A DNA stretch of 64,000 nucleotides from Bacillota bacterium (GCA_023437365.1 JAEZGK010000035.1:1-64000); one strand, 5' to 3'; shown: positions 29,233-41,036, counted from the first letter of the stretch. Numbers and translations: made by a program. Notes: a model not told the origin generated them from the sequence alone.

Positions 29233-30999
29233 ATGAATTTAACAGGTAAAATATTTGGAATTAACGGACCAATCGTATATGTCGGTGAAAATAAAGCCTT
29301 CAAGATGGGTGAAATGGTTCTTGTCGGAAAGGATAAGCTGGTAGGCGAGGTAATCGGTCTTACCACCGGAAAAACAACAATTCAGGTGTATGAAGAGACC
29401 TCCGGCTTGCGTCCGGGTGATGAGGTATATGGAACCGGTTCTGCCATCTCCGTTACTCTCGCTCCAGGTATCATCAGCAATATCTTTGATGGTATCGAGC
29501 GCCCGTTACAGCAAATCGCTGCCAAATCAGGCATGTTCATCTCCAGAGGTGTCAGTGTTGAATCCCTGGATACTGCAAAGCTTTGGGAGGTTCATGTAAC
29601 AGTTCGGCCCGGAGACAAGGTATATGGCGGTACTATCATAGCAGAGGTTCCCGAAACCCGTGCTATTGTTCATAAATCTATGGTTCCCCCGGATGTGCTG
29701 GGCACTGTCACAAAGGTGGTCCCCGACGGACAATATACGATTAATGATACGATTGTAACAATTGTAGATACGAAGGGGCAGGAAAAAGAGCTGACCTTAA
29801 CTCAGAAATGGCCGATTCGTATACCAAGACCGACTGCCAAGCGTTATCCCTCCGATCGACCACTGGTCACCGGACAAAGAATTCTTGATACTCTCTTCCC
29901 GATTTCCAAAGGCGGTACTGCTGCTATTCCGGGCGGTTTCGGAACAGGTAAGACCATGACTCAGCATCAGCTGGCAAAATGGTGTGATGCTGATATCATC
30001 GTTTACATCGGCTGCGGCGAACGCGGTAACGAGATGACTGAGGTACTTGAGGATTTCACAAAGCTGGTTGATCCCAAGACCGGCAATCCTCTGCTTGATC
30101 GAACCACTTTAATTGCCAATACCTCCAATATGCCGGTTGCTGCACGTGAGGCAAGTATCTATACGGGTATTACTCTTGCGGAATATTATCGTGATATGGG
30201 CTACCATGTTGCTATCATGGCTGATTCCACTTCACGTTGGGCGGAGGCACTCCGTGAATTATCCGGACGTCTTGAGGAAATGCCAGCTGAGGAAGGTTTC
30301 CCGGCTTATCTTGCTTCCAGACTCTCTGCTTTCTATGAGAGAGCCGGATTTATGCAGAATTTAAACTGGACCGAGGGTAGCGTCTCCATCATCGGTGCTG
30401 TATCTCCTCAGGGCGGTGACTTTTCTGAGCCTGTTACCCAGAATACCAAGCGTTTCGTACGTTGCTTCTGGGCGCTCGATAAATCTCTTGCCTATGCAAG
30501 ACACTTTCCTGCCATCCAATGGTTAACCAGCTACAGCGAATATTTGAATGATCTTGCTCCCTGGTATACCAAAAATGTCGGTGAGGATTTCGTGGAATGC
30601 CGTAACCAGATTTTAAGTATCCTTACCCAGGAAAGCCAGCTGAATGAAATTGTAAAGCTGATTGGCAGTGACGTACTTCCCGATGATCAAAAGCTGGTAC
30701 TTGAAATTGCCAGGGTAATCCGCCTCGGCTTTGTTCAACAAAATGCTTACCATCCTTCCGATACCTATGTACCGATGGCGAAGCAGCTGAAGATGATGCA
30801 GACCATACTCTACCTCTATCAGAAATCCAGGCAGCTGATCGACTTAAACATGCCGATGTCCCTATTGAAGGAAGACAATATATTCGATAAGGTTATTACA
30901 ATAAAATATGATGTTGCTAATAATGAGCTAAATAAGTTCGATGATTACAAGGTCATGATTGATGAGTTTTATAGTAAGATCATGGCTAAAAATGCCTAA
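29233..30999 (+). CDS. atpA: V-type ATPase catalytic subunit A (operon 2)
   Basis: The catalytic subunit, 588 residues. The P-loop is GGFGTGKT near residue 235, followed by [40 protein letters not shown] and [18 protein letters not shown] are the usual neighbours. The N-terminal barrel begins [14 protein letters not shown]. It differs from the operon 1 P-loop (GPFGSGKT) in two positions. AAAGGGAGAG precedes the ATG. Confidence 0.97.
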   Translation: MNLTGKIFGINGPIVYVGENKAFKMGEMVLVGKDKLVGEVIGLTTGKTTIQVYEETSGLRPGDEVYGTGSAISVTLAPGIISNIFDGIERPLQQIAAKSGMFISRGVSVESLDTAKLWEVHVTVRPGDKVYGGTIIAEVPETRAIVHKSMVPPDVLGTVTKVVPDGQYTINDTIVTIVDTKGQEKELTLTQKWPIRIPRPTAKRYPSDRPLVTGQRILDTLFPISKGGTAAIPGGFGTGKTMTQHQLAKWCDADIIVYIGCGERGNEMTEVLEDFTKLVDPKTGNPLLDRTTLIANTSNMPVAAREASIYTGITLAEYYRDMGYHVAIMADSTSRWAEALRELSGRLEEMPAEEGFPAYLASRLSAFYERAGFMQNLNWTEGSVSIIGAVSPQGGDFSEPVTQNTKRFVRCFWALDKSLAYARHFPAIQWLTSYSEYLNDLAPWYTKNVGEDFVECRNQILSILTQESQLNEIVKLIGSDVLPDDQKLVLEIARVIRLGFVQQNAYHPSDTYVPMAKQLKMMQTILYLYQKSRQLIDLNMPMSLLKEDNIFDKVITIKYDVANNELNKFDDYKVMIDEFYSKIMAKNA

Positions 31000-31017
31000 A
31001 AGATAAGGGAGGTTTTT

Positions 31018-32409
31018 ATGTCAATAGAATATTTAGGACTGAGTGAAATTAATGGCCCCCTGATTGTTCTTGAGGGAATTCGCGATGCTTCCTTTGACGA
31101 GATCGTAGAATTAACCGTAGAGGGTAACAAGAAAAAAATTGGAAGAATTGTGGAACTCTACGAGGATAAGGCAGTCATTCAGGTGTTCCAGGGTACTGAG
31201 GATATGTCCTTATTTAATACCCATACCAAACTGACCGGCCATCCTATGGAGGTTTCTCTCTCCCCCGAAATCCTAGGACGTGTGTTCAACGGTGTAGGAC
31301 AGCCCATCGACGGATTAGGAAATATCGTTGCTGAAACCAAAAGGGATATTAATGGACAGCCGCTCAATCCCTGTACCAGAGAATATCCGAGAAACTATAT
31401 CAAGACCGGTATCTCAACAATTGATGCTTTAACCACCCTGATTCGCGGTCAGAAGCTTCCTATCTTCTCCGGTAACGGTCTTCCGCATGATCAGCTGGCA
31501 GCACAGATAGTTAAGCAGGCTTCCTTAGGAGAAGGCTCCGAAGAAGAATTTGCGATTGTATTCGCGGCTATGGGTGTTAAGCATGATGTTGCTGACTTCT
31601 TCCGTCGTACCTTTGAAGAAAGCGGTGCCAGCTCCCATGTTGTTATGTATCTGAACCTGGCAAATGACCCGGTTGTTGAACGTCTGATTACTCCTAAGGT
31701 TGCACTGACCGCAGCAGAATACCTTGCTTTTGAGAAAGGAATGCATATTCTGGTAATTCTTACAGATATGACCTCCTTTGCAGAAGCAATGCGTGAGGTT
31801 TCTTCCTCCAAGGGCGAGATTCCCTCCAGAAAGGGTTATCCCGGATACTTATACAGTGAATTGGCAACTATTTATGAACGAGCCGGTATCGTTCATAGCT
31901 GTAACGGCTCCGTAACACAGATTCCGATTTTAACCATGCCCAATGACGATATTACCCACCCGATTCCTGACCTTACCGGTTATATCACAGAAGGCCAGAT
32001 CGTTCTGGATCGTGCGCTCCATCAAAAGGCAGTCTATCCTCCAATCAGCATCCTGCCCTCTCTTTCCCGTCTGATGAAGGATGGTATCGGTAAAGGCTAT
32101 ACCCGTGAGGATCATCAGGATCTGGCAAACCAGTTATTCTCCTCCTACGCACGTGTAGGTGACGCAAGAGCACTTGCCAGTGTTATCGGTGAGGATGAAC
32201 TATCTCCTCTGGATAAGCTGTATCTGAAGTTCGGTTTGGCAATGGAGCAGGAATTTATCGCACAGGGTCTGCATGAAGATCGTACAATCCTGCAGACGCT
32301 GGATAAGGGCTGGGAGCTGCTTGGTATTCTTCCCAGAGAAGAGCTTGACCGTATCGACACAAAGGTTTTGGATCAGTATTATAAACCCAGAAATGCCGTA
32401 AACGAATAG
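31018..32409 (+). CDS. atpB: V-type ATPase subunit B (operon 2)
   Basis: The non-catalytic hexamer subunit, 463 residues. [21 protein letters not shown] replaces the P-loop, and [22 protein letters not shown] is the signature. It lies 18 bp after atpA with AAGGGAGG before the ATG. The C-terminus ends in a [11 protein letters not shown] motif similar to the operon 1 copy ([10 protein letters not shown]). Confidence 0.97.
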   Translation: MSIEYLGLSEINGPLIVLEGIRDASFDEIVELTVEGNKKKIGRIVELYEDKAVIQVFQGTEDMSLFNTHTKLTGHPMEVSLSPEILGRVFNGVGQPIDGLGNIVAETKRDINGQPLNPCTREYPRNYIKTGISTIDALTTLIRGQKLPIFSGNGLPHDQLAAQIVKQASLGEGSEEEFAIVFAAMGVKHDVADFFRRTFEESGASSHVVMYLNLANDPVVERLITPKVALTAAEYLAFEKGMHILVILTDMTSFAEAMREVSSSKGEIPSRKGYPGYLYSELATIYERAGIVHSCNGSVTQIPILTMPNDDITHPIPDLTGYITEGQIVLDRALHQKAVYPPISILPSLSRLMKDGIGKGYTREDHQDLANQLFSSYARVGDARALASVIGEDELSPLDKLYLKFGLAMEQEFIAQGLHEDRTILQTLDKGWELLGILPREELDRIDTKVLDQYYKPRNAVNE

Positions 32410-32419
32410 AGGTGATCCC

Positions 32420-33043
32420 ATGAATCCGAATACCTTTCCCACCAAGGGTAACTTAATGCTGGCTAAGAATTCACTAAAGCTGGCAAAGCAGGGTTATGAA
32501 TTGATGGATAAAAAACGTAATATTCTGATGCATGAGCTCATGGAGCTGATAGATAAGGCAAAGGATGTACAGCAGGAAATCGACAGTACCTTCTCTTCTG
32601 CTTATCTATCGCTGCAGAAGGCGAATATAGAAATGGGTATTCGTAATGTCCAGGAGCTCAGTAATACCATTCCTGAGGAAAACTCTATAGAGATCAAACA
32701 ACGAAGCGTTATGGGCACGGAAATACCTCTCGTTGAGTTTGATAATACCGTAAGCAAGCCAACGTATGCTTTCTTCCAGACAAAGCTTTCCCTGGATGAA
32801 GCGTCAAAACGCTTTATTAAGGTAAAGGAGCTTACCATACGTCTATCCAGCATCGAGAACTCGGCCTACCGCCTTGCGACGAATATCAATAAGACACAAA
32901 AGCGTGCCAACGCGCTGAAGAACATTACTATCCCCTACTATACCGCGCTTACGGCTGAGATTCAGAACGCTCTGGAGGAAAAGGAGCGCGAGGAATTTAC
33001 CCGATTAAAGGTAATCAAACGCCGAAAGACTGCAGGAGAATAG
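32420..33043 (+). CDS. atpD: V-type ATPase subunit D (operon 2)
   Basis: The central rotor shaft, 207 residues, a coiled coil at both ends. It opens with FPTKGNLMLAKNSLKLAKQGYELMDKKRNIL-type text (about residues 5-35) and closes with QKRANALKNITIPYYTALTAEI. It lies 10 bp after atpB, with AGAGGTGATCCC before the ATG. It is the last gene of operon 2. Confidence 0.94.
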   Translation: MNPNTFPTKGNLMLAKNSLKLAKQGYELMDKKRNILMHELMELIDKAKDVQQEIDSTFSSAYLSLQKANIEMGIRNVQELSNTIPEENSIEIKQRSVMGTEIPLVEFDNTVSKPTYAFFQTKLSLDEASKRFIKVKELTIRLSSIENSAYRLATNINKTQKRANALKNITIPYYTALTAEIQNALEEKEREEFTRLKVIKRRKTAGE

Positions 33044-33096
33044 ACGATAGCAATTATTAGGTATTTAACAGGTTTTACGATTAAAGTTATTATATT

Positions 33097-33230
33097 GGGT
33101 GAAGGTTATCCTCCTCTCTTCAAAAAATTTCTTCTTCCGTCGCGTCGGTACTCCCTACTTTGCGGACAGGGAGCTACCGACAGGCGCATACATCAGAAGA
33201 ATTTTTCAGAGAGAAGGACAACCCTCACTC
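33097..33230. repeat. 134-bp imperfect palindromic element after V-ATPase operon 2
   Basis: The ends GGGTGAAGGTTATCCTCCTCT and its near complement, then ATTTCTTCT/AGAAGAAT, then GTCGGTACTCCCT/AGGGAGCTACCGAC pair in nested fashion along almost the whole length. The sequence is unrelated to the three-copy family. It may also end the operon 2 transcript. Confidence 0.7.
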
Positions 33231-33330
33231 TTTTGAATCCCAGGAGCAAAACCTGAGATTTACTTATTGTAAAATAGGTAACATTTCACGTTTCACCTAT
33301 TATTACGATTCCGCATATATGGCTAATATA

Positions 33331-33699
33331 TCATATAAAAAGGCACCATCTTACACCCTGCTGATCTATTAAATCCGTCATCAATGGACTAAATTCACAA
33401 GGGCCTAAAGGAAACAGGATTTCGCTGCCCTCCTTCAATACTTCATAAGCCTTTCTCACCTTGTTCTCATTTCCTTCCCCATAGTGTAAGCAGAATTGCA
33501 TCGTGTTGCCTGTTACCGGTGTATCTTCGGTCGCCTCTGCTACGGCTAAGGTGTGACCGCAGATATCAAGCTCTGCATGATAAAATGTATCCTCAGAGCT
33601 TTTTATATGATAACCAAGTGTAGCATCAAATGCTCTCCTATACAGCTCTACAGCCTCGCCGCTTCCTCTCGTATAAACCTGCATCATTGATCTTTTCAT
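33331..33699 (-). CDS. VOC-family (glyoxalase/PhnB-like) protein
   Basis: A 122-residue protein of the vicinal oxygen chelate fold. It has the PhnB-like pattern AVELYRRAFDATLGY near the N-terminus, HAELDICGHTLAVAE in the middle, and PLMTDLIDQQGVRWCLFI at the end. Members include metal-dependent isomerases, resistance proteins and many of unknown role. No function can be assigned. GATGGAGGAG precedes the ATG. It stands alone, convergent to V-ATPase operon 2. Confidence 0.85.
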   Translation of the reverse strand: MKRSMMQVYTRGSGEAVELYRRAFDATLGYHIKSSEDTFYHAELDICGHTLAVAEATEDTPVTGNTMQFCLHYGEGNENKVRKAYEVLKEGSEILFPLGPCEFSPLMTDLIDQQGVRWCLFI

Positions 33700-34215
33700 A
33701 ATACTCCTCCATCCTCTAATTCATCCTTTGCCTAATACTCACTCCTTGTTCCCAAGAAAAAGCAGTTATGCACTTGAATCTATTTTTCTTACAAGGTCTA
33801 TTGGTATATTATAACATATTTGCAAAGGTTATGCAAACAAATGTTCTTTTTTTATCATAATCCTCCGAATCCTTCGAATGCCTTCTTTGCTCTGTAGCAT
33901 AATTCTGTCACATGATTTTTTTAAGAGTAAATGGATGAGATAAATTATTTCATGGAACGTATATTATTAATCTAACTACACATAATAATATCGGATACGA
34001 CATTAGAGCTTTAATTGCATGATGATCTCAGACCTAAATTCGAATAAACTCAGTCGTATCCAAAAAAAGAATATAGAGAGCTTGTAATTTTGTCTCAAGA
34101 ATTACAACGCTGCACTGTTCTTGGAGAGTAAGGAGATGATAGCTTTTGGACAGTATGAATGTTCTAGTAAAATCTCATGATCAAATTGAATAATGCATGA
34201 AAAATTTGAGACACC
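33700..34215. other. Intergenic region without a recognisable gene
   Basis: AT-rich. It contains GGATACGAC/GTCGTATCC arms near 33996-34066, TTGTAATT/AATTACAA near 34083-34108, and a TGTCTCAA/TTGAGACA inverted repeat enclosing 34091-34213. These may be remnants of a small mobile element. No open frame of note. Confidence 0.4.
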
Positions 34216-34256
34216 AGTACAAAAAGGGGATGTTTTTTAACATCCCCTTTTGTACT
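34216..34256. terminator. Strong hairpin terminator downstream of mscS-like gene
   Basis: AGTACAAAAAGGGGATG pairs with CATCCCCTTTTGTACT around a T-rich loop, 39 bp past the stop codon. Confidence 0.8.
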
Positions 34257-34294
34257 GATAATTTTTCAATATTAATTATTGCTTTACACGACCT

Positions 34295-35527
34295 TTATTT
34301 ACTCTTTTGCATATCATAGCCGGTCGGGCTCTGGAAGATTCTGAGACCGAATTCTTCTGCGATGGAGAAGATATGATCAAAGATATCTGACTGTATCCTC
34401 TCATAGTTTTCCCATTTCGTATCATCCGTAAATGCATAGATTTCCAACGGCAGACCATTTTCCCCTTGCGGAAGCTGGCGCACCAGCTGAGTCATACCCT
34501 TATGCAGCTGCGGATTGCTCTTTAAGAAGTTCTCAATATAGACCCGGAAGGTACCGATATTCGTAAGCTGTCTTTTATTTATCACAAGCTCATCCTCTGA
34601 AGTATGTTTTTTATTATAATTCTTCAACTCGGATTCTTTTTCTTCTATATATTCCTTCAGCAAATCGATCTTCTTAAACTTTTCGATCATCTCCTGCGTG
34701 CAGAAACAGACACTGTTCACATCGATAATAACGGAGCGCTTAATCCTTCGTCCGCCGAATTGTGTCATACCTCTCCAGTTTTTGAAGGAATCTGCAACCA
34801 GAGCATAGGCAGGTATTGTAACGATGGTTTTGTCAAAATTCTGAACCTTCACGGTGTTTAACGTAATATCAATCACATCTCCGTCTGCACCGTATTTTGT
34901 CATCTCAATCCAGTCTCCGATCCGCAGCATATCGTTGGAGGTCAGCTGTATACCCGCAATGAAGCCAAGAATAGAATCCTTGAATACAAAGGAAAATACG
35001 GCAGCCAAGGCTCCTACACCACCAATCAGGTAGAGTGGATTCTGCTTCATCAGAATACCAATGATAATAATGCCTACCACGATATAAAATACGATCTTTA
35101 CCACTTGAAGCAGGCCTTTGATTGGACGCACCTTGGAAATAGGATAATTACGATAAATATCGTCGATCGAATCCAGAATTGCCCCAACCACAAACAGCGA
35201 TATAATGCTGATATAAACTGCACAGCCCTGCTGGATGTATACTCTTAAGTCCTTAGAAAATGCAGCGGAAAAAAGATAGACAATAATTCCGGGTGCAATA
35301 TTGGTTAGCCGGGAGAACACCTTATGGTCATACATTATTGTATCCCAGTGATACCTATTATGATAAATAATTTTTTTCAGAATTCTTAGTAATATGTTCT
35401 TAAGAATAATATTCACCATGATACAGGTAAGTATAATGATGACTGTAATGATTGTATAGGAAAGATAAACCTCCAGGCGTTCGTTCATATTTCTGCTATC
35501 CAACAGCTTTTTAATTTGATCAAGCAT
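34295..35527 (-). CDS. MscS-family mechanosensitive channel (YbdG-like)
   Basis: A 410-residue membrane channel protecting against osmotic shock. About five membrane helices cover the first 170 residues. The pore-lining segment is GGVGALAAVFSFVFKDSILG (about residues 170-190), followed by the beta domain RIGDWIEMTKYGADGDVIDI. FKNWRGMTQFGGRRIKRSV is characteristic of the YbdG branch. The ATG at 35527 is preceded by AAAGGAG at a long (12-13 base) spacing; an in-frame TTG nearer the ribosome binding site is too close. Confidence 0.9.
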   Translation of the reverse strand: MLDQIKKLLDSRNMNERLEVYLSYTIITVIIILTCIMVNIILKNILLRILKKIIYHNRYHWDTIMYDHKVFSRLTNIAPGIIVYLFSAAFSKDLRVYIQQGCAVYISIISLFVVGAILDSIDDIYRNYPISKVRPIKGLLQVVKIVFYIVVGIIIIGILMKQNPLYLIGGVGALAAVFSFVFKDSILGFIAGIQLTSNDMLRIGDWIEMTKYGADGDVIDITLNTVKVQNFDKTIVTIPAYALVADSFKNWRGMTQFGGRRIKRSVIIDVNSVCFCTQEMIEKFKKIDLLKEYIEEKESELKNYNKKHTSEDELVINKRQLTNIGTFRVYIENFLKSNPQLHKGMTQLVRQLPQGENGLPLEIYAFTDDTKWENYERIQSDIFDHIFSIAEEFGLRIFQSPTGYDMQKSK

Positions 35528-35835
35528 AATAATTATCAACTCCTTTGATCGGATTTGTCCTTCCTTATTTTACTATTGAATAGGATCCCTGTCAAATTTT
35601 TATAAGCATATCGTTTGAACCTGCTAAATTAGACTGTTGCATATTTTATTCAAAGATTATCAATTATATTGTATTTTAACTAAATTATAATGACTAGCTT
35701 TTCGGAATATGCTATACTTACCCTATTACGGTGCTGTCTCATAGTTATGGACTTTGTTTATTTTTCACAGCCTGGCATAAAGTATCGTAAAATTAGGAAC
35801 TATAAATTAACAAGAATCAACAAGGAGGTATTTTC
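35528..35835. other. Divergent promoter region, mscS-like / P-type ATPase
   Basis: AT-rich. A plus-strand TATACT at 35713-35718 with a weak -35 could serve the P-type ATPase. No gene and no repeat were seen. Confidence 0.35.
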
Positions 35836-38484
35836 ATGTGGTTTTCCAAATCACACAACGAAGTTCTGACAGAATTCGGTGTTAATCCTGCCAATGGCCT
35901 CTCCGGTGCGGAGGCAAAAGCCCGCCTGGAGAAATACGGTCTTAATAAGTTAAAGGGAAAACCGAAAAAAAGCATTATTTCCCTTTTCTTATCCCAGCTT
36001 AAGGATATGCTGATCTATGTGTTGCTGGCTGCAGCGGTGATTACTTTTATTATCGGAGAAATCGCTGATTCCGTAATCATTATGCTCGTCATTATTCTCA
36101 ATGCCGTAATCGGTGTGATTCAGGAATATAAGGCAGAAAAGGCTGTGGAAGCGCTTCAGAAGATGACGACTCCCAAGTCCGTCGTCAGACGGGACGGTAG
36201 CATTCAAGAGATCAATTCCGAAGAAGTCGTACCCGGGGATATTGTAATCCTGGATGCAGGAAGATTTGTACCCGCTGACTTAAGATTGATTGAAAGTGCA
36301 AATCTTCAAATTGAAGAATCTGCATTGACCGGAGAATCTGTTCCCACCAATAAAAATGCTTCCGCGATCTTTTCAGATCCCAAGACTCCCATCGGTGACA
36401 AGTCCAATATGGCATTCTTATCCACCCTTGTTACGTATGGCCGTGGGGAGGGTGTCGTCGTTGCTACCTCTATGGATACGGAAATCGGAAAAATAGCCAA
36501 GATTCTCGAGGATGACAATGACGAAATGACTCCTCTTCAAAAACGACTGGATGAGCTCGGACGAATCCTAGGTTTTTTGGCAATCGGTATCTGCGCATTG
36601 ATCTTTATTATTGCTCTGTTCCAGAAGCGTGACCTTTTTGAAATGTTCTTAACGGCAATTAGCCTTGCTGTTGCAGCGATACCGGAAGGACTTGCTGCAA
36701 TCGTAGCAATCGTATTAGCACTCGGTGTCACACGAATGTCCAAGATTAACGCAATCGTTAAGAAGCTTCCTGCAGTTGAAACCTTGGGTTCCGTTAATAT
36801 CATCTGTTCCGATAAGACAGGTACCCTCACACAGAATAAGATGACTGTGGTGAAGCAATATACCTTGGGGCATCTGAATGATGTGCCGCAAACCGGCACA
36901 AACCTGGCTGCTACGGCAGATGAGGCTCAGTTGATCACCTCTTTTGTACTCTGTTCCGATGCAACCTATGAAAATGGTCAGGGCACCGGCGATCCTACCG
37001 AGATTGCACTAATTATCCTTGGAGATAAGTATAATCTGACTAGAGCAGATTTAAACAGCAGGTATAAAAGAGTTTCTGAAAATCCCTTTGATTCTGACCG
37101 AAAGCTTATGTCTACTCTAAATAGGAAGGAAGACGGTTATCGGGTTCATACCAAGGGTGCAATCGATAATATTTTAAAGCTATCCTCTTCTGCTTTGGTA
37201 GCTGGTAAGGTTGTTCCGCTGACGGACGAATTAAAGAGTGATTACTTAAGAATCACAGAGCAGATGTCTGACGATGCGCTTCGTGTACTCGGTGTGGCTT
37301 ATAAAGATACGACAGAGCTTCTTGACCCTAAGGATATGGAAAAGGATCTGACCATTATCGGTCTGGTTGGAATGATAGATCCTCCGAGACTTGAAGTGAA
37401 GGCTTCCATAGCTGAGGCAATTCGTGCCGGTATCCGTCCCATTATGATAACCGGTGATCATAAGAATACAGCTGTAGCTATTGCTAAGGAGCTGGGTATT
37501 GCCGAAACCATCGAGCAAAGCATAACCGGTGCCGAGATCGATGAACTGTCCGATGAGGATTTTGCCTCCTCTATTAATCAATACAGAGTATTTGCCCGAG
37601 TCTCTCCTGAGCATAAGGTTAAGATTGTCAGAGCCTTCAAAGCGCAGGGAAATATCGTATCCATGACCGGTGACGGTGTTAATGACGCTCCTTCCTTGAA
37701 ATATGCGGATATCGGTGTTGCAATGGGTATTACCGGAACGGATGTTGCCAAGGGCGCCAGTGATATGATATTGACCGACGATAATTTTACGACGATTGTA
37801 CATGCGATTGAGGAAGGTCGGAATATTTACAATAATATTAAAAAATCCGTGATCTTCCTTCTCTCCTGTAATTTAGGAGAAGTAATTGCAATATTCTTCT
37901 CCATCCTGCTGAATTGGCCGGTGCCGCTCATTGCTACACAGATTTTATGGGTGAACTTAATCACCGACTCCCTGCCTGCTATCGCTCTTGGGATTGATCC
38001 CGGAGATAAGGATGTCATGAATCAGCAGCCTCGTAATCCGAAGGAAAGCTTTTTTGCGCAGGGTGCCGGAATCAGAGCGGTGATCGGTGGTATCCTGATC
38101 GGTATTCTTACTCTGGCTGCCTTTTATTATGGTTTATGGGAACATGGCTATACTCTTGGATCCGGCGTGGTTCCCGAAGAGGCCTTACCCTATGCCAGAA
38201 CCATGGCCTTTGTGGTGTTGGCAGCTTCCCAGCTGTTCTATTCCCTGTCCATGCGTAATTTTAAGAAGTCGATATTTAAAATCGGTATCTTTAGTAATAA
38301 GATATTGATCCTATCCATCCTCGTCGGCATCTTTTTACAGCTGGTTGTCATCTCTGTTCCCGTCCTGGCAAATGCCTTTGGAGTACACAACTTAAGCCTT
38401 GCAGATTGGGGAATTGTCATCGTTTTCTCATTGATACCTCTGTTGGTAAATGAAATTATCAAACACTTTACTAAGCAGGCTTAA
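35836..38484 (+). CDS. P-type Ca2+-transporting ATPase
   Basis: An 882-residue P2-type cation pump, probably exporting Ca2+. The phosphorylation motif SDKTGTLTQNK lies near residue 325 and GDGVNDAPSLK near 612; the actuator TGES is present as LTGESVPTNK. Residues matching SERCA Ca2+ ligands are visible: PEGL in M4, the N and E of SCNLGEV in M5, and NLITDSLPA in M6. Ten membrane helices are expected. AAGGAGG precedes the ATG. It is monocistronic and ends 38 bp before a palindromic repeat element. Confidence 0.94.
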   Translation: MWFSKSHNEVLTEFGVNPANGLSGAEAKARLEKYGLNKLKGKPKKSIISLFLSQLKDMLIYVLLAAAVITFIIGEIADSVIIMLVIILNAVIGVIQEYKAEKAVEALQKMTTPKSVVRRDGSIQEINSEEVVPGDIVILDAGRFVPADLRLIESANLQIEESALTGESVPTNKNASAIFSDPKTPIGDKSNMAFLSTLVTYGRGEGVVVATSMDTEIGKIAKILEDDNDEMTPLQKRLDELGRILGFLAIGICALIFIIALFQKRDLFEMFLTAISLAVAAIPEGLAAIVAIVLALGVTRMSKINAIVKKLPAVETLGSVNIICSDKTGTLTQNKMTVVKQYTLGHLNDVPQTGTNLAATADEAQLITSFVLCSDATYENGQGTGDPTEIALIILGDKYNLTRADLNSRYKRVSENPFDSDRKLMSTLNRKEDGYRVHTKGAIDNILKLSSSALVAGKVVPLTDELKSDYLRITEQMSDDALRVLGVAYKDTTELLDPKDMEKDLTIIGLVGMIDPPRLEVKASIAEAIRAGIRPIMITGDHKNTAVAIAKELGIAETIEQSITGAEIDELSDEDFASSINQYRVFARVSPEHKVKIVRAFKAQGNIVSMTGDGVNDAPSLKYADIGVAMGITGTDVAKGASDMILTDDNFTTIVHAIEEGRNIYNNIKKSVIFLLSCNLGEVIAIFFSILLNWPVPLIATQILWVNLITDSLPAIALGIDPGDKDVMNQQPRNPKESFFAQGAGIRAVIGGILIGILTLAAFYYGLWEHGYTLGSGVVPEEALPYARTMAFVVLAASQLFYSLSMRNFKKSIFKIGIFSNKILILSILVGIFLQLVVISVPVLANAFGVHNLSLADWGIVIVFSLIPLLVNEIIKHFTKQA

Positions 38485-38522
38485 TGTAACCGGGAAGCAA
38501 TCCTCCCATATTCATGAATAAT

Positions 38523-38674
38523 AAGGGGCTGTAGCAAAACACTTTGTTAGCCAGAGTAAGGATACAGGCATCCCGTCATGCACTGTTTGCCGGACAGAAA
38601 GTCCGGGAACCAGTGTGTTAGGGATGCCTGTATCCTTACTCGCTACTATTCAAGGAGTTTTGCTACAGCCCCTT
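38523..38674. repeat. Palindromic MITE-like element, copy 2 (short form)
   Basis: 152 bp with perfect 18-bp terminal inverted repeats AAGGGGCTGTAGCAAAAC. An inner inverted pair (GAGTAAGGATACAGGCATCCC and complement) flanks a CCGGAC/GTCCGG centre. TA lies at both ends, as expected for a TA target duplication. It lacks the roughly 68-bp nested hairpin found in copies 1 and 3. It sits directly downstream of the P-type ATPase gene. Confidence 0.9.
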
Positions 38675-38741
38675 AATTATTGCATTTTATGCATTCCATC
38701 CTGCTGATTGACATAGCAAACATTTATGTTCAATCATATTT

Positions 38742-41036
38742 TTACTCTACACCCTTTAGCGAGCTCACCATATCAATATTCTTTAAGCGTTTCGAGAACA
38801 CGCTGTTCACCAGAACAGAAACCAATAATGTACCCATAATACAATAGATATATGAGCTGAAATTGATTATCACCATAAAGTCCAGTACTTCTCCCATAAA
38901 CTGAAAGATATAGCGTATGATCCAGATACCGATAGGAATACCCGGCAGAATACCGATGACTGTCAGCCAGATATTCTGGGTCAATAAAAGCCTTCGAAGC
39001 TTTCCGGTCTGAAAACCCATAACCTTTAGAGTAGATAGCTCTCTTTGACGCTCCGTAAAGGAAAGGACTCCAAGGTTGTAGATAACAACTACCGCCAAAA
39101 GAACCGCCGCAGCCATCAAAGTATAAACCATAGTATTCATAGCATTAGCCAGTGTGTCATAGCTCTCTATCATATCTTCCTTGGATGATAGCTTTGATAC
39201 CCCGGCATCTGTGGTAGAGATTTTGCTGCTTGCCGATGAATCCTCGGTCAGTAGTGCGGTAGGAAAATAGGTAAATCCCAAGTCCTCGTAGCAGGATTTC
39301 GACATAGCAATTCCCTGAGTAAAGGGGGTTCTGTATATCGCTCCTATGCTGGAAGTGATCCACTGGTCATGACCGATCGGACGCCAGGTTATTTCATCTC
39401 CTATGCTCAGCTCAAGGTTTTTTGCCATTTTATAGCTCATTGAGATTTGCTTCTCAGGAAGCTTGATGATTTTTCTTTTCGCATTTACGAATTGCATCAG
39501 AGAGATATTATCCTCAGTAACCAGCAGCTCTCCGCTTTTCTTCAAATTATTTGCTTTTAATTCCACTCCGCCTTCCCTGATGCTCTCACTATTAATTTGC
39601 TTCCTTAAGTCATCTAGCTGTTCCTTGGTGGCATCACTTTTCAAGGTGATACAATATTGATATCTGTTCAGGACATTATAATTCCAATCTACAATTGAAT
39701 CCATCGTATCCTGTAAGCCAAAGGCACAAATCAGTAAGGCAGAGCAGCCGAGAATTCCGGCGATGGCCATGAGCGAACGCCCTTTGCAGCGAATTACATC
39801 CCGCAGATTCCACTGGGAATGAAAACTCATCCTTCCCCACCATCTCATTCTGTCCAACGCACTGTGTTTTACGGCTCTGGGAGCCTTTGGACGCAGACTT
39901 TGTGCCGGTGTATCCTTCAATACCAGCCTGCAGGACAGATACGTTGAGAAGGTGCAGGCAGCGATCGTGCCAACCATCATATACAAAACGGATACCGGAA
40001 TGACTGCTTTCCAGTAAGGGATGGTAAATATCGTCTGCATCGGTCCATAGAACAAATATGGCAAAATCAAAGGGCCAACCCATGCTCCCGCAATGGAACC
40101 AGCGATACTGATCCAAAGTCCGTAGGAAATATAATGCCATAAAATTCGGCGTCTTTTAAATCCGACCGCTTTTAATATACCGATCAGTGTTCTCTGATTA
40201 TTCACAAGTCTGGACATCGTAGTGACAATCGTCAATACTGCCACTGCCAGGAAGATCAATGGAAAAATATGTCCGATTGCCTGATGCTCCTTCATCTCCT
40301 CATGGAACTGCATATAGCTGGGCATACTACTTCGCTTGATTAAGGTAATATATTTACCATCAAGTACCTCGTCGATCCTATTCTCCAAGTCTATATTCAC
40401 GTTCTGCTTTGTTGTCAATAAAAGCTCAGTATATGTGATTGGTAGTTCTTTCGGAAATGCCTGATATGACAAAATACCATAACCATAGTTACCCCGGATC
40501 GGAATGACATCATCCTCACCTGCACTATATACATATTCCGGACTCATGACAATCCCTCGGATGGTCTTTGTCATAGTCATTGCATCTATTTTAAAGGAGA
40601 TCTGATCGCCTACCTTCAGCTCCTTAGCCTCGGCGAATCTGCTATCCAACCATACCCCCTCCTGATCCGTTAAGGAAAATCCCTTGCCTTCCACAAGATG
40701 GAATTTAGAGATGCTGTAATCTTCAACGAAATGAAGCTTAATGGTAGGACGATTGTTGAATTCACCGATGCTATTTAATGTTAATCGCCGTTCAACACCA
40801 GTTACCCCCTCCACCTCAGACACCTTCTTTGCTGTCTCCTCGGTAAAACCGGTTCCGTAAATCCAAGCATCCGCTAAAACAGTATCTTTATAAAAATGAT
40901 CTGCAGTCACTGCCAGGCCATTTCCTTCACTGCAAACACCGGAATAAATGAAAACTCCCAGAAATGCTAACAGAAAGATACTGATAAACTGTGTTTTGTT
41001 ATACTTCATATCACGTAGCATTTTTCGAAGTAACAT
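38742..41036 (-). CDS. ABC exporter permease, FtsX/MacB type
   Basis: A 764-residue membrane protein with an N-terminal helix (about 15-35), a large extracellular domain (40-250), three helices (about 265-375), a second extracellular domain and three more C-terminal helices. The two FtsX modules are visible: [21 protein letters not shown] and [21 protein letters not shown] chose the ATG at 41036, which overlaps the ATPase stop codon (TGATG), with GAGGTG upstream. It works with the ATPase encoded upstream. The substrate is unknown; TetR control suggests a toxic compound, peptide or lipid. Confidence 0.92.
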   Translation of the reverse strand: MLLRKMLRDMKYNKTQFISIFLLAFLGVFIYSGVCSEGNGLAVTADHFYKDTVLADAWIYGTGFTEETAKKVSEVEGVTGVERRLTLNSIGEFNNRPTIKLHFVEDYSISKFHLVEGKGFSLTDQEGVWLDSRFAEAKELKVGDQISFKIDAMTMTKTIRGIVMSPEYVYSAGEDDVIPIRGNYGYGILSYQAFPKELPITYTELLLTTKQNVNIDLENRIDEVLDGKYITLIKRSSMPSYMQFHEEMKEHQAIGHIFPLIFLAVAVLTIVTTMSRLVNNQRTLIGILKAVGFKRRRILWHYISYGLWISIAGSIAGAWVGPLILPYLFYGPMQTIFTIPYWKAVIPVSVLYMMVGTIAACTFSTYLSCRLVLKDTPAQSLRPKAPRAVKHSALDRMRWWGRMSFHSQWNLRDVIRCKGRSLMAIAGILGCSALLICAFGLQDTMDSIVDWNYNVLNRYQYCITLKSDATKEQLDDLRKQINSESIREGGVELKANNLKKSGELLVTEDNISLMQFVNAKRKIIKLPEKQISMSYKMAKNLELSIGDEITWRPIGHDQWITSSIGAIYRTPFTQGIAMSKSCYEDLGFTYFPTALLTEDSSASSKISTTDAGVSKLSSKEDMIESYDTLANAMNTMVYTLMAAAVLLAVVVIYNLGVLSFTERQRELSTLKVMGFQTGKLRRLLLTQNIWLTVIGILPGIPIGIWIIRYIFQFMGEVLDFMVIINFSSYIYCIMGTLLVSVLVNSVFSKRLKNIDMVSSLKGVE

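Noticed and set aside
33160..33372. 70-codon plus-strand frame after V-ATPase operon 2
   Set aside because: It covers the palindromic element and the 3' end of the convergent VOC gene.
37246..37803. 185-codon minus-strand frame
   Set aside because: Fully antisense to the P-type ATPase, whose frame is certain; no ribosome binding site.
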